A DNA stretch of 64,000 bases, taken from assembly GCA_963766295.1 (NCBI GenBank), contig CAVXYW010000002.1, positions 1,302,001 to 1,366,000 of the forward strand. Reading direction: 5' to 3'. The notes beneath the pieces are model-generated. The model saw nothing but the letters and a program-made list of their open reading frames with translations, made no database searches and was not told the DNA's origin. The position numbers and the translations under genes are program-made. This document shows, piece after piece, positions 18,998-27,785 of this stretch (position 1 is its first letter; each line of letters opens with the position of its first letter). The stretch comes from JBBDRJ01 sp963766295 (GTDB lineage: Bacteria; Actinomycetota; JAICYB01).

Positions 18998-19053
18998 GAG
19001 TTGTCCTCCTTATTAAGGTCTTGTGCGGATTGTATCCCCGCACCGGGAGCAGC

Positions 19054-19941
19054 TTATTCGCGCTCTAGATCGCGATGGTGAACGGTGGCGGCGTAGCCCA
19101 GATCGCGCAGGAATCGCCCGATCTCCTCACCGAATACGACCGAACGGTGTCGGCCTCCGGTGCAACCGACGCCCACCGTCAGGTAATGCTTGCCCTCTCT
19201 GATGAAGGCCGGGAAGGTGAACTCGAGCATGTCTTCGATCCGGCTGAGATAACCCTTCGATTCGTCCTGCAGCAGAACGTAATCGCGTATGCGCTCATCG
19301 GTCCCGGGCAGCGGCCGAAGGTCGGCCACCCAGTGCGGATTGGGAAGGAATCTCGTGTCGAAAACGAGATCGGCGTCGATGGGGAGCCCGTATTTGAATC
19401 CAAACGTCACTATCGACACTTGGATCGCTGCGTCCGTTACGTTTCCGCCGTGGAATATCGATCTGATCCGGTCTCGCAGCTCGTGGGGAGTTAGTCCGGA
19501 GGTGTCGATTACGACGTCCGCATCGTCCTTGAGAACTTCGAGGAGCTGACGCTCGCGCGAGATCCCGTCTTGGACGCGCTCACTGTGCGCCAGCGGGTGC
19601 GGACGGCGCTTCTCTTCGTAGCGGCGGACTAAGGCTTCATCCGATGCCTCCAAGAAAATGATCTTGAAGTCGACTCCTCTGTCGCGAAGGCTCTGAAAGG
19701 CTTGGCCGAGGTCGGTAAAGAACTCCTGGAAGAACTCGCGTCCGCTCGGTCTGACGACAACGGCCGTCCTGCGAACGCCGGTTCGTCCAACGAGATCGGT
19801 TACTTGCTCGATAACGGAGGGTGGCAGATTGTCGAGCACGAGGTAGCCCATGTCCTCGAAGGACTTGGATGCCTCCGACATCCCGGAGCCCGACAATCCT
19901 GTGATGACGACGAGCTCGAGAGGCTCCTCGACGTTGGTCAA
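19054..19941 (-). CDS. rapZ: RapZ/YvcJ family nucleotide-binding protein with altered Walker A
   Basis: The 295-residue protein has the family signature: P-loop region near the start, FEDMGYLVLDNLPP, the Walker-B-like IIFLEAS, and a C-terminal domain with FGFKYG, RFLPNPHW and GCTGGRHRSV. Proteins of this family bind ATP/GTP and regulate RNA or envelope metabolism. The P-loop reads GLSGSGMS: the Lys of Walker A (Arg in many actinobacteria) is Met, encoded by a clear ATG codon. The start is TTG 19941, overlapping the uvrC stop (TTGA). Nucleotide binding may be weakened; whether the protein still acts as a regulator cannot be seen. Confidence 0.93.
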   Translation of the reverse strand: MTNVEEPLELVVITGLSGSGMSEASKSFEDMGYLVLDNLPPSVIEQVTDLVGRTGVRRTAVVVRPSGREFFQEFFTDLGQAFQSLRDRGVDFKIIFLEASDEALVRRYEEKRRPHPLAHSERVQDGISRERQLLEVLKDDADVVIDTSGLTPHELRDRIRSIFHGGNVTDAAIQVSIVTFGFKYGLPIDADLVFDTRFLPNPHWVADLRPLPGTDERIRDYVLLQDESKGYLSRIEDMLEFTFPAFIREGKHYLTVGVGCTGGRHRSVVFGEEIGRFLRDLGYAATVHHRDLERE

Positions 19942-21842
19942 GCGCTCTCCTTCTGGAACTTCTGGTGTATCGCTTCGGCTAGATGACGGGGGATGCCCGG
20001 TACGGCACGGATCTCGTCCACCGTTGCACGTTGCAATGCTTCAACCGAGCCAAACCATTTCATCAGCGCGGTCTTGCGCCCGCTGCCAACGCCGGGAATC
20101 TCGTCTAGCACGGAGCGGCGCACGGCGGCCTCTCGCCGCTTGCGGTGGTATCCGATCGCGAAGCGATGAGCTTCGTCGCGTACGTGCTGCAGGACGTAGA
20201 GGGCTTCTGACGTTCGGGGGATGACGATGGGGTCCGGCCGGCCGGGCACGTAAACCTCTTCCAGTCGCTTGGCCAAGGCAGCTACCGGGATCCCTTCTAC
20301 TCCTGCATCTTCGATCGCGTGAAGCGCAGCGTTCAGCTGTCCGCGTCCCCCATCGATCAGAACCAACTGTGGTCGGTATGCGAATTTCCTTGGACGTTTT
20401 CCGGCCTCGGGCTCCTTCTCGCGTTCTTGGACATAGCGGCGGAAGCGGCGGAAAACAATCTCGTGCATGGCCTTGAAATCATCCATGCCTTCCTGCCGCT
20501 TCACACGGAACTTGCGGTAGTCGCTTCCGCGCGGTGCGCCGTCCTCGAAAACGACCATGGAACCGACAGTCTCGTCGCCTTGCAGCGTCGACACGTCGAA
20601 GCATTCGATCCGCAAGGGTGCTTCCGGCAGCCCGAGCTCGGCCTGAAGCTCGGCCAGCGCGCGCGAACGTGCCGCCAGATCCGTACGACGTTTCGATGAA
20701 AGCTCGCGAAGTGAGTGGTCTGCATTCTCCTTGACCATCGAGAGAACACCGGCGCGTTCTCCAGAACGTGGCGTGCGGATGCGCACGCGGCGACCACGCT
20801 TCTGTTCGAGCCAGGCTTCGAGGACTTCGCGTTCATCCGGGTCGTAGGGGACGAGAACATCACCCGGCACATCGTCATGATCGGAATAAAGGGACTGAAG
20901 GAACAACGTCAGACGCTGAGCGGAAGTCTGGTCCTCCACTACTTCGGCGTGGTAGCCCTTGCGACCTGCGATGCGGCCCTTGCGGACGAAAAACACCTGC
21001 GTGCTTACATCGAGCTCGCCTTCGGCCACACCTATGACGTCGGCATCCAACTTCGTCTTGGTAACGACCTCTTGACGTTCCAAGGCCTTGCGTGCTGCGA
21101 ACAACTGGTCACGGCGCCGGGCTGCATTCTCGTACTCACGACGGTCGGCAGACTCACGCATCTCATCATCCAGTCGCGTGAGAGTTTTCTCGGCGTCGCC
21201 ATCGAGGAAGCGACAGAACGCGTCCACGTTCGCGCGATAGTCCTCCTCCGTTACCTCTCCGACGCACGGTCCCGGGCACCGCGCAATGTGGAAGTAGAGG
21301 CAAGGGCGATCGAGCCTTTTGGACTCGTTGAACAGGGCCTCGGAACAAGTGCGCATCGGGAACACGCGTGTGAGGAGATCGACCGTCTCACGGATCGCGT
21401 ACGCGTGGCCGTATGGTCCGTAGTACTTGGTTCCACGGCGCTTGCGTCCGCGCATGACAGTGGCTTTCGGCCACTTCTCGTTCAGCGTTACGGCGAGGTA
21501 CGGATAGGACTTGTCGTCGCGGTAACGGACGTTGTAGCGCGGCTTGTGTTCCTGGATGAGCGAGTACTCGAGCAGCAGCGCTTGGACCTCACCAGAGACC
21601 ACGACCCACTCGACGGCACGGGAAGCTGTCATTAACGCTTGCGTCCGGGCCAACAACGAAGACGGCGCTCCGAAGTAGTTGGACAACCGTTTTCGGATGC
21701 TTCGTGCCTTGCCTACGTATAGCACCCGGCCATCGGCGTCTCGGAAGAGATAGGCACCCGGACGATCGGGCACCTCGCCGAGCTTCGGCCTTTCACCCGC
21801 AGCGAAGTCGAGGCGTTGTAGGTCCAGATCGGTCGTCCGCAC
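19938..21842 (-). CDS. uvrC: Excinuclease ABC subunit C
   Basis: The 634-residue protein makes the two incisions in nucleotide excision repair. In order: a GIY-YIG endonuclease domain (PGAYLFRDADGRVLYVGKA, about 27-100), a four-Cys-like region around CYFHIARCPGPC written here as LYFHIARCPGPCVG, a UVR helix pair (about 215-250) that contacts UvrB, the RNase H-like UvrC nuclease domain (RIECFDVSTLQG, VLIDGGRGQLNA), and a C-terminal helix-hairpin-helix region (EIPGVGSGRKTALMKWFGS). Length is normal. It precedes rapZ with a 4-base overlap and follows the exonuclease-family gene by nine bases. Confidence 0.96.
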   Translation of the reverse strand: MRTTDLDLQRLDFAAGERPKLGEVPDRPGAYLFRDADGRVLYVGKARSIRKRLSNYFGAPSSLLARTQALMTASRAVEWVVVSGEVQALLLEYSLIQEHKPRYNVRYRDDKSYPYLAVTLNEKWPKATVMRGRKRRGTKYYGPYGHAYAIRETVDLLTRVFPMRTCSEALFNESKRLDRPCLYFHIARCPGPCVGEVTEEDYRANVDAFCRFLDGDAEKTLTRLDDEMRESADRREYENAARRRDQLFAARKALERQEVVTKTKLDADVIGVAEGELDVSTQVFFVRKGRIAGRKGYHAEVVEDQTSAQRLTLFLQSLYSDHDDVPGDVLVPYDPDEREVLEAWLEQKRGRRVRIRTPRSGERAGVLSMVKENADHSLRELSSKRRTDLAARSRALAELQAELGLPEAPLRIECFDVSTLQGDETVGSMVVFEDGAPRGSDYRKFRVKRQEGMDDFKAMHEIVFRRFRRYVQEREKEPEAGKRPRKFAYRPQLVLIDGGRGQLNAALHAIEDAGVEGIPVAALAKRLEEVYVPGRPDPIVIPRTSEALYVLQHVRDEAHRFAIGYHRKRREAAVRRSVLDEIPGVGSGRKTALMKWFGSVEALQRATVDEIRAVPGIPRHLAEAIHQKFQKESA

Positions 21843-21851
21843 CCTTCCAGG

Positions 21852-22646
21852 CTACCGGCGAGCCTGGGAGCCAAACGCCAGTTCTGCAGTCACAGGGAAG
21901 TGATCGGAGGGGAAACGGCCCTGCGTTCCATCCCTTATCACCGACGCAGTGACTACCTTCCATCGGTCGTCGCAGAGGATGTAGTCGATCTTTCCGAGGC
22001 GTTTGATGCCCTTCCCACGGAATCCATGAAAGGTGAAGGCCTCCTCGTCCGGATACAAGACGCGGAACGAGTCCCGGAACCCTGAATCGAAGAACACGCG
22101 GAGCGGGTCTCGGCGCTCGCTCACGTTCAAGTCACCCATTACGAGACACGGCATGTGGCTGTGGTCGGCGATCCTCGACACGACCAGGCGGGCGCTCTCG
22201 AGCCGGGCCTCGGCTCCCACGTGATCGAAGTGCGTGTTGTAGACGGCGAATCGGGCGCGGTCCATCGCCTTGTCGGCGAAAACCGCCCAGTTGCAAACGC
22301 GTGGCATGGCGGCGTCCCACGAGCGCACTCGCTCACCGTCCGGCTCGGTAGAAAGCCAAAAGTCACCGCTTTGACAGGCTTCGAGTCGTTCCGCGTCGAA
22401 CATGATTGCCGCGTGCGTGCCCCGCGGCCCGCCGTAGCGCCGACCGGACAACAGAGCCATCCCGGGGAATTCTCCCGTCAGCTCTTCGAGTTGGAAGTGA
22501 TGAGCCTCTTGAAGGCCGAGCACGTGGGGGGACCACTTCCTGATGACTTCGAAGACCATGTCCCGCCGCATGTACCACCGATTAGGACCGTCGAGGGCTC
22601 GGCCGTGGCGGATGTTAAAGGTCATGAACTTCAGGGAACCCGACAT
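21852..22646 (-). CDS. Endonuclease/exonuclease/phosphatase family protein
   Basis: I take ATG 22646 as start (264 residues) because homology-like sequence begins at SLKFMTFNIRHG; an upstream in-frame start at 22718 would add 24 unlikely residues. The EEP fold motifs are present: FMTFNIRHG, the metal-binding Glu in LGLQEAHHF, VYNTHFDHVG, MGDLNVSE, and the C-terminal FPSDHFPVTAEL. These are the residues of Mg-dependent phosphodiesterases such as exonuclease III-like and sphingomyelinase-like enzymes. There is no signal peptide, so it is cytoplasmic. The substrate is not known. It lies upstream of uvrC in the same direction. Confidence 0.87.
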   Translation of the reverse strand: MSGSLKFMTFNIRHGRALDGPNRWYMRRDMVFEVIRKWSPHVLGLQEAHHFQLEELTGEFPGMALLSGRRYGGPRGTHAAIMFDAERLEACQSGDFWLSTEPDGERVRSWDAAMPRVCNWAVFADKAMDRARFAVYNTHFDHVGAEARLESARLVVSRIADHSHMPCLVMGDLNVSERRDPLRVFFDSGFRDSFRVLYPDEEAFTFHGFRGKGIKRLGKIDYILCDDRWKVVTASVIRDGTQGRFPSDHFPVTAELAFGSQARR

Positions 22647-22760
22647 AGCAATGACGGTAAGCCTTGCTAGGTTCAGAGCGCTGATATGAGCAACGGCTCG
22701 CGTTACGAGAAGCCTCAATGCGTCGGATGGATGGCCATCCGGCTGGTGAATACCTAGGCG

Positions 22761-23984
22761 ATGCCGTCACCGACGCCTTCCCTCACGACGACGGCCGCCC
22801 GCGATCTGATCCGCGAGGCGGCTTTCCCTGGGACCACCGGGAGTAGCGTCGGCTTAGAGATCGAGTGGTTCACTTCGCCATCCCGATCCCCCAGATCCGT
22901 CGCCGATCTCCGAGTACTCCTGGAGCCTCACTTGCCTCTTCCTCTGGGATCCGAGATCACTTTCGAACCCGGCGGCCAGCTCGAGCTTTCGTCTCGAGTT
23001 ATGCCCAACTGTGGTGCAGCCGTCAACGCAGTTGCGCGCGACACGAGTGCGGTTCGCGCTGCCTTGAAGCCCCATGGGATCGAACTGACGGCCAGCGGCA
23101 TAGATCCTCATCGCCCGCTCCGGCTGTCCACGGATGAACAGCGCTACGTGAGCATGAAGGAGTACTTCGACGGCGCTAACAACGCCGGCGCTCACATGAT
23201 GTGCACGACGGCGGCCGTCCACGTCAACGTCGACGCCGGATCGGATGCAATTGGACTGCGAAGGTGGAAGCTCGCGCACCAGATCGGCCCGATGCTCGTC
23301 GCTGTCTTCGCAAACTCCCCCATCGTTCAGGGACGGCCGAGTGGCTGGCTTTCGTCCCGGATGGGAGCCTGGCTCGCTATCGACAGCACGCGCGCGAAGC
23401 CGGCGCTCAATGGAGCCGATCCCAGGGACGCTTGGGCGTCCTACGCACTGCGCGCGAACGTCATGTTCCTTCGGACCCGGCCCAGGTATCAAGCGTTGAG
23501 AGAGCCGCTGACCTTCGAAGCTTGGATCAATGACGGACACGAGCTCGGGCATCCCACCGCCGAGGACTTGAACTACCACCTCACAACTTTGTTCCCGCCG
23601 GTGCGGCCGAGAGGTTGGCTAGAGCTCCGGATGATCGACATGGTGCCCGACCCGTGGTGGCGGGTAGCTGCCGTGGTTACGACGGCGCTCGTTTGCCACG
23701 ACCAAGCCGCCTTGATCGCGGAAGAAGCGACGAAAGACACGGCGGACCTGTGGTACGAAGCGGCCAGATACGGCGTACGCCATCCGCTTCTGCACACTTC
23801 CGCCAAGAAGTGTTTCGCCGCAGCGATCGACGTACTGGACGATATCGGCAGCGATCAAACGTCATCGTCGGCAGCCGGCGACTACTTCGAGCGTTACGTG
23901 AGCCGAGGTCGCTGCCCGGCCGACGATCAGCTCGAGTCCATGAGCAAGACGAACAACAGTCCGACGACCAGAAAGGTTTCATGA
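22761..23984 (+). CDS. egtA: Glutamate-cysteine ligase EgtA (ergothioneine pathway)
   Basis: The 407-residue protein is a GCS2-type glutamate-cysteine ligase: GLEIEWF near the N-terminus, EPGGQLELSSRV, MMCTTAAVHVNVD and the C-terminal LELRMIDMVPDPWW are characteristic. In ergothioneine biosynthesis EgtA makes gamma-glutamylcysteine for the EgtB reaction. Its stop overlaps the start of egtB (ATGA), so the two are translationally coupled. The gene is divergent from the EEP-family gene, with 114 bases between. Confidence 0.9.
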   Translation: MPSPTPSLTTTAARDLIREAAFPGTTGSSVGLEIEWFTSPSRSPRSVADLRVLLEPHLPLPLGSEITFEPGGQLELSSRVMPNCGAAVNAVARDTSAVRAALKPHGIELTASGIDPHRPLRLSTDEQRYVSMKEYFDGANNAGAHMMCTTAAVHVNVDAGSDAIGLRRWKLAHQIGPMLVAVFANSPIVQGRPSGWLSSRMGAWLAIDSTRAKPALNGADPRDAWASYALRANVMFLRTRPRYQALREPLTFEAWINDGHELGHPTAEDLNYHLTTLFPPVRPRGWLELRMIDMVPDPWWRVAAVVTTALVCHDQAALIAEEATKDTADLWYEAARYGVRHPLLHTSAKKCFAAAIDVLDDIGSDQTSSSAAGDYFERYVSRGRCPADDQLESMSKTNNSPTTRKVS

Positions 23985-25291
23985 CTACCCTGCGAACCGA
24001 TCACGACCTAAAGGAATCGATCGCCACCGAGCTCGAATCCGGCCGCACAAGAACGCTCGGCATAGTCGAGCCCTTCAGCGAAGAAGAGCTATGGCGAGCG
24101 CCTTCGAAATTGATGTCGCCGCTGGTCTGGGACCTCGGTCATTGCGCGAACTACGAGGAGCTGTGGCTCCTGCGCAACATCGCGGGACACCGGCCGATCG
24201 ATCCAAAGCTGGACGACATCTACAACGCCTTCGAGCATCCGCGTTGGGAACGTCCGTCTCTGCCGTTGCTCGGCCCCCTCCAGGCCCGCGCGTACATGAG
24301 CGACGTCAGATCGAGGTCGCTCGATGTGCTCGAAGATGTCGAGTTCGATCCGCTAACGCGCTTACTCGACCGGGGCTACGTCTACGGCATGGTCGTGCAG
24401 CACGAGCACATGCACGACGAGACGATGCTCGCCACGATCCAGCTAATGCGCGACCGTCCTTACGACCCGGCCAAGACCGCACCGCGGGCGCAAGCGCAGG
24501 TCTCGCAGGACATGGTTTTCGTTCCCGGCGGAGCCTTCGACATGGGAACGAGCCTCGAACCGTGGGCCTTCGACAACGAGAGGCCGGAACATCCAGTCGA
24601 CGTTGCGCCCTTCTGGATCGACCGCACACCGGTGACCAACGCCCGATACATCGAGTTCATAGAAGCCGGCGGCTACGACGACCCGCGTCACTGGACTGAA
24701 ACCGGTTGGAAGTGGCGACAAGAAACAGCCAAGACCAAGCCGGGCTTCTGGTCGGACAACGCGGGCGCGTGGACCGTATCCCGCTTCGGAACGCTGGTCG
24801 AAGTCGACCCCGACGAACCCGTCCAGCACGTCAGCTGGTACGAGGCCGACGCCTTCGCACGCTGGGCCGGAAAGCGGCTTCCGACAGAAGAGGAATGGGA
24901 GAAGGCGGCGTCTTCGTGGCCAGAAGGGAACAAGAGTCGCTTCCCGTGGGGGAACGCCGAAGCCTCCGACAACTACGCCAACCTCGGACAAACAGCTTTC
25001 GGACCGGCTCAGGTCGGCGCGTATCCCCAGGGCGCCAGCGCATACGGGTGTCATCAGATGCTCGGCGATGTTTGGGAGTGGACATCGTCAGACTTCCAGC
25101 CCTACCCCGGATACGAATGGTTCCCATACCGGGAGTACTCCGAGGTCTTCTACGGCACCGACTACAAGGTCCTTCGCGGTGGATCGTGGGCGACACACAT
25201 CAGCTCGGTGCGCAACACGTTCCGCAATTGGGATTACCCGATACGCCGGCAGATCTTCTGCGGTTTCCGCTGCGCGCAGGATGCGGCGTGA
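23981..25291 (+). CDS. egtB: Iron-dependent sulfoxide synthase EgtB
   Basis: The 436-residue protein joins hercynine to a cysteine donor with oxygen. The N-terminal DinB-like domain has the three iron ligands: His54 in DLGHCANYEE and His141 and His145 in QHEHMHDE. The C-terminal formylglycine-generating-enzyme-like domain starts near 165 (MVFVPGGAFDMG) and contains RLPTEEEWEKAA, GDVWEWTSSDF and VLRGGSWA. I chose ATG 23981 because it overlaps the egtA stop; the open frame extends further upstream but only antisense-like sequence is there. It is adjacent to egtD, as expected for ergothioneine synthesis, but no egtC lies between. Confidence 0.95.
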   Translation: MTTLRTDHDLKESIATELESGRTRTLGIVEPFSEEELWRAPSKLMSPLVWDLGHCANYEELWLLRNIAGHRPIDPKLDDIYNAFEHPRWERPSLPLLGPLQARAYMSDVRSRSLDVLEDVEFDPLTRLLDRGYVYGMVVQHEHMHDETMLATIQLMRDRPYDPAKTAPRAQAQVSQDMVFVPGGAFDMGTSLEPWAFDNERPEHPVDVAPFWIDRTPVTNARYIEFIEAGGYDDPRHWTETGWKWRQETAKTKPGFWSDNAGAWTVSRFGTLVEVDPDEPVQHVSWYEADAFARWAGKRLPTEEEWEKAASSWPEGNKSRFPWGNAEASDNYANLGQTAFGPAQVGAYPQGASAYGCHQMLGDVWEWTSSDFQPYPGYEWFPYREYSEVFYGTDYKVLRGGSWATHISSVRNTFRNWDYPIRRQIFCGFRCAQDAA

Positions 25292-25319
25292 GCCGCCCTT
25301 CCGAAGGGACACGTAATCA

Positions 25320-26321
25320 ATGAGTCCAACCACAACGGCCCGTGTGGACGTCCACCTGCAACCCGAACATCTCGAGAGCGCTCTTCGCGCCGACGCCGAG
25401 CGTGGACTGACATCGATACCGAAGGAGCTCCCACCGAAGTGGTTCTATGACGAGGCAGGTTCGCTGCTGTTCGACGAGATCACCAGGTTGCCCGAGTACT
25501 ACCCGACACGCAGGGAACGGGAGATCCTCGAGGCCAAAGCATCGACGATCGCCGCTCTCACGCAGGCCGACACGCTCGTCGAGCTCGGCTCCGGAACATC
25601 GGAGAAAACTCGTCTGCTGCTGTCCGCTCTGCACAAAGAAGGATGCCTCCGCCGGTTCATACCCTTCGACGTCAGCGAAGAGGTGCTGCGATCGTCGGCA
25701 GACAGCATCAACGAGGAGTACCCATCTCTCGAGGTGCATGCCGTGGTCGGTGACTTCGAGCACCATCTCAGCTCGATCCCCGACTCGGGACGCCGCATCA
25801 TCGCTTTTCTCGGGAGCACCATCGGCAACTTTCCACCGGCGGCGCGCGTGCGATTTCTGAAGTCGTTGAGGGACGCCACTCACGACCAGGACTTCGTATT
25901 GCTCGGCTTCGATCTTGTCAAAGATCCGCCGCGTCTCGAGGAGGCTTACAACGACTCCGCCGGCGTGACCGCAGACTTCAATCGCAACGTCCTGCACGTG
26001 CTGAACCGGGAGCTGGAGGCCGACTTCGACGTCTCCAGCTTCGATCACATCGCCCGATGGGACGCGCGGAACGAATGGATCGAGATGGGGCTGCGTTCGG
26101 CAACGGAGCAACGAGTGCAACTACGCTCCCTCGGTCTGGAAGTAGCGTTCTCGTCCGGCGAAGAGATGCGGACCGAGATCAGCGCGAAGTTCCGCCCCGA
26201 TCGGATATCCACGGAGCTCCAGGAGGCGGGGTTCCTCCCCGAACGCTGGTGGACGGACGCTGCCGGCGACTTCGGGGTTGCGCTGTGCAGCGGTGGAGGT
26301 AGCAGTAGCTTAGGAGGGTGA
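25320..26321 (+). CDS. egtD: L-histidine N-alpha-methyltransferase EgtD
   Basis: The 333-residue enzyme trimethylates histidine to hercynine using SAM. Family motifs are clear: LPPKWFYDEAGSLLFDEIT, LPEYYPTRREREIL, the SAM loop VELGSGTSEKTRLLL, FLGSTIGNF and FNRNVLHVLNREL, followed by FDHIARWD. It lies 28 bases after egtB, so egtA-egtB-egtD form one transcription unit. A Gly/Ser-rich tail ends the protein. Confidence 0.96.
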   Translation: MSPTTTARVDVHLQPEHLESALRADAERGLTSIPKELPPKWFYDEAGSLLFDEITRLPEYYPTRREREILEAKASTIAALTQADTLVELGSGTSEKTRLLLSALHKEGCLRRFIPFDVSEEVLRSSADSINEEYPSLEVHAVVGDFEHHLSSIPDSGRRIIAFLGSTIGNFPPAARVRFLKSLRDATHDQDFVLLGFDLVKDPPRLEEAYNDSAGVTADFNRNVLHVLNRELEADFDVSSFDHIARWDARNEWIEMGLRSATEQRVQLRSLGLEVAFSSGEEMRTEISAKFRPDRISTELQEAGFLPERWWTDAAGDFGVALCSGGGSSSLGG

Positions 26322-26337
26322 GAAGAGGCATTCGAGC

Positions 26338-26763
26338 GTGATATTCGGGCAGGGGTTCTTTGGGCTCGTCATCCTCGCGCTGTGGGTCTACTGCATCTTC
26401 GATGTGATCAGCACCGAGCAATCGCGGATCCAGAACCTTCCGAAGCTCGTATGGCTGCTGATCGTCGTTCTCATTCCGCCGATCGGCCCCATCGCGTGGC
26501 TGTTGCTGGGACGTCCGCGCGGAGCAAGCTTCAAGGTCGGCGCCAGCGAGCAGCGGACCGAGTCACCGGCGCCACCGGCCGTACCACCCAGCTTCACCGA
26601 GCGGCCGGCTCCCGACCCCGACTATCAACGGCGTCGCGAAGAGGCCATCCGCAAGCATCAGGAAGAACGCGAGGAAGAACTCAAGGCTCGCGAAGCAGAG
26701 CTCCGTCGCCTCGAAGACAAACTCAGGAGACGAGAGCAGGGACTCGACGAACCCAAGGAATAG
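26338..26763 (+). CDS. Small membrane protein with PLDc_N-like domain and charged coiled-coil tail
   Basis: From GTG 26338 the product has 141 residues. Two membrane helices (about 7-25 and 38-58) surround the conserved stretch RIQNLPKLVWLLIVVLIPPIGPIAWLL split over the loop, matching the N-terminal domain of phospholipase D-type membrane proteins (PLDc_N) that also occurs alone in many actinobacteria. After residue 70 a Pro-rich linker leads to a Glu/Arg-rich helix, probably a coiled coil. It lies 16 bases after egtD and may be co-transcribed, but no functional link to ergothioneine is known. Confidence 0.78.
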   Translation: MIFGQGFFGLVILALWVYCIFDVISTEQSRIQNLPKLVWLLIVVLIPPIGPIAWLLLGRPRGASFKVGASEQRTESPAPPAVPPSFTERPAPDPDYQRRREEAIRKHQEEREEELKAREAELRRLEDKLRRREQGLDEPKE

Positions 26764-26767
26764 AAGA

Positions 26768-26795
26768 AACGAGGAAGCCGGACGGCTCCCTCGTT
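26768..26795. terminator. Stem-loop between convergent genes, likely bidirectional terminator
   Basis: AACGAGG pairs with CCTCGTT and, after one mismatch, AGCC with GGCT around the loop GGAC. It lies between the end of the PLDc_N-like gene (plus) and the end of the DoxX gene (minus). On the minus strand the stem is followed by a pyrimidine-rich TTTCTTCT stretch; on the plus strand only by TCTC, so it should work better for DoxX. Confidence 0.6.
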
Positions 26796-26814
26796 CTCTA
26801 GCGGCTGAGGTGGA

Positions 26815-27345
26815 TCAGGCCGCTTTCGGTTCTTCGCTCGCCGGCACAGAGTGCACCTCTACCGGGTGCGGAACACGACGCGAGGCCAGTACGCCGATCG
26901 CGGTGACCAGCCCAAGCCCGATAGCGCCGAGCGCCCAGTCACTTCCGGCAAGTGCCCAATCGAGCGCTGCGTCTAATGAGTACGCGCCCGGCCCGGCGAA
27001 CGCGACGGCAGCCGCGATCGCTGCATAAAGCACGTCGACCTCGTACCCGCCGTTGTATAGCCCGATCGATCGCTTGACCGTCCAGATCGCGTTGATCATC
27101 ACGCCGACGATTGCTGCCGCCGCCAATGGCGTTGCGAAACCAGCCGCGAGCAGCAGACCAGCACCGATCTCCGTGAGGCTGGCCACCGCCACCATTCGGC
27201 GGCCCGGCCTGTACCCGATCGTCTCGAAGAAGCCGCCGGCCGCGTCCAGCCCGGGTCCCTTGAACCAGCCGAAGAGCTTTTGTGCCCCGTGACCGGCGAA
27301 GAACAGCCCGGCTGCCACTCTCAAGATCAGAAGACCTGTATCCAT
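26815..27345 (-). CDS. DoxX family membrane protein
   Basis: The 176-residue protein begins at ATG 27345, eight bases after AGGAGG. Four to five membrane helices and the start LLILRVAAGLFFAGHGAQKLFGWF, seen in DoxX proteins, are present, with the downstream Gly-rich and LTEIGAGLLLAAG segments. DoxX-family proteins are linked to redox and thiosulfate stress responses at the membrane. It is divergent from an HxlR-type regulator 85 bases away, a common pairing in which the regulator controls the DoxX gene. Confidence 0.88.
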   Translation of the reverse strand: MDTGLLILRVAAGLFFAGHGAQKLFGWFKGPGLDAAGGFFETIGYRPGRRMVAVASLTEIGAGLLLAAGFATPLAAAAIVGVMINAIWTVKRSIGLYNGGYEVDVLYAAIAAAVAFAGPGAYSLDAALDWALAGSDWALGAIGLGLVTAIGVLASRRVPHPVEVHSVPASEEPKAA

Positions 27346-27364
27346 ACTTACCACCTCCTATTGG

Positions 27365-27379
27365 CTTATACTATATAAG
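27365..27379. promoter_or_regulatory. Inverted repeat in the DoxX/HxlR divergent promoter, candidate operator
   Basis: CTTATA and TATAAG form perfect 6-base arms with the 3-base spacer CTA. It sits in a strongly AT-rich patch (27358-27410) that stands out from the GC-rich surroundings and contains TATACT and TATAGT -10-like boxes on the two strands. It is a good candidate binding site for the adjacent HxlR-type regulator. The assignment is inferred from position and symmetry. Confidence 0.5.
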
Positions 27380-27430
27380 TAACTATAGATACGTAGCTAT
27401 TCCTTGTCAAGTGGCTTACGAAGGAGAAGA

Positions 27431-27775
27431 ATGCAGGTTATGGAGCAACTCTCCCCCTACTGCGCGCAGTACACGGAGGCGCTGGAGATCATCGGCCGGC
27501 GTTGGACGGGAGCCATCCTGCGCGCCCTTCTGGCCGGCCGTACTCGCTTCAACGAACTCAGCTCGACCGTTCCCGGCCTGTCCGACCGCCTTCTGTCGGA
27601 GCGCCTGAAGGAACTCGAGCTGGAAGGAGTGATCTCGCGGACCGTAACGCCGTCGACACCAGTCCGGATCGAGTACTCCTTGACCGATAAGGGGAATGCC
27701 CTGGCTCCGGTCATCGACGCGGTCGCCAAGTGGGCCGAAGAGTGGATCGGTGTGGGCGCAGAACGTACTGCCTAG
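27431..27775 (+). CDS. HxlR-family transcriptional regulator
   Basis: The 114-residue winged-helix protein starts at ATG 27431 with AAGGAG just upstream. The family motif is clear: a conserved Cys (YCAQYTEALEIIGRRWTGAIL region), RTRFNELSSTVPGLSDRLLSERLKELE and an SLTDKG wing. HxlR proteins respond to aldehydes, quinones or oxidants, often through that N-terminal Cys. The gene is divergent from doxX, so the likely target is doxX and its own promoter. It converges with the SnoaL-like gene, only 10 bases away. Confidence 0.92.
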   Translation: MQVMEQLSPYCAQYTEALEIIGRRWTGAILRALLAGRTRFNELSSTVPGLSDRLLSERLKELELEGVISRTVTPSTPVRIEYSLTDKGNALAPVIDAVAKWAEEWIGVGAERTA

Positions 27776-27785
27776 GAGGGTCTAG

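Noticed and set aside
20715..21635. 306-codon plus-strand open frame opposite uvrC
   Set aside because: It lies wholly antisense to a clear uvrC gene, and its composition is a shadow of GC-rich coding.
23615..23980. Upstream extension of the egtB frame
   Set aside because: Overlaps egtA in another frame, and EgtB homology starts at 23981.
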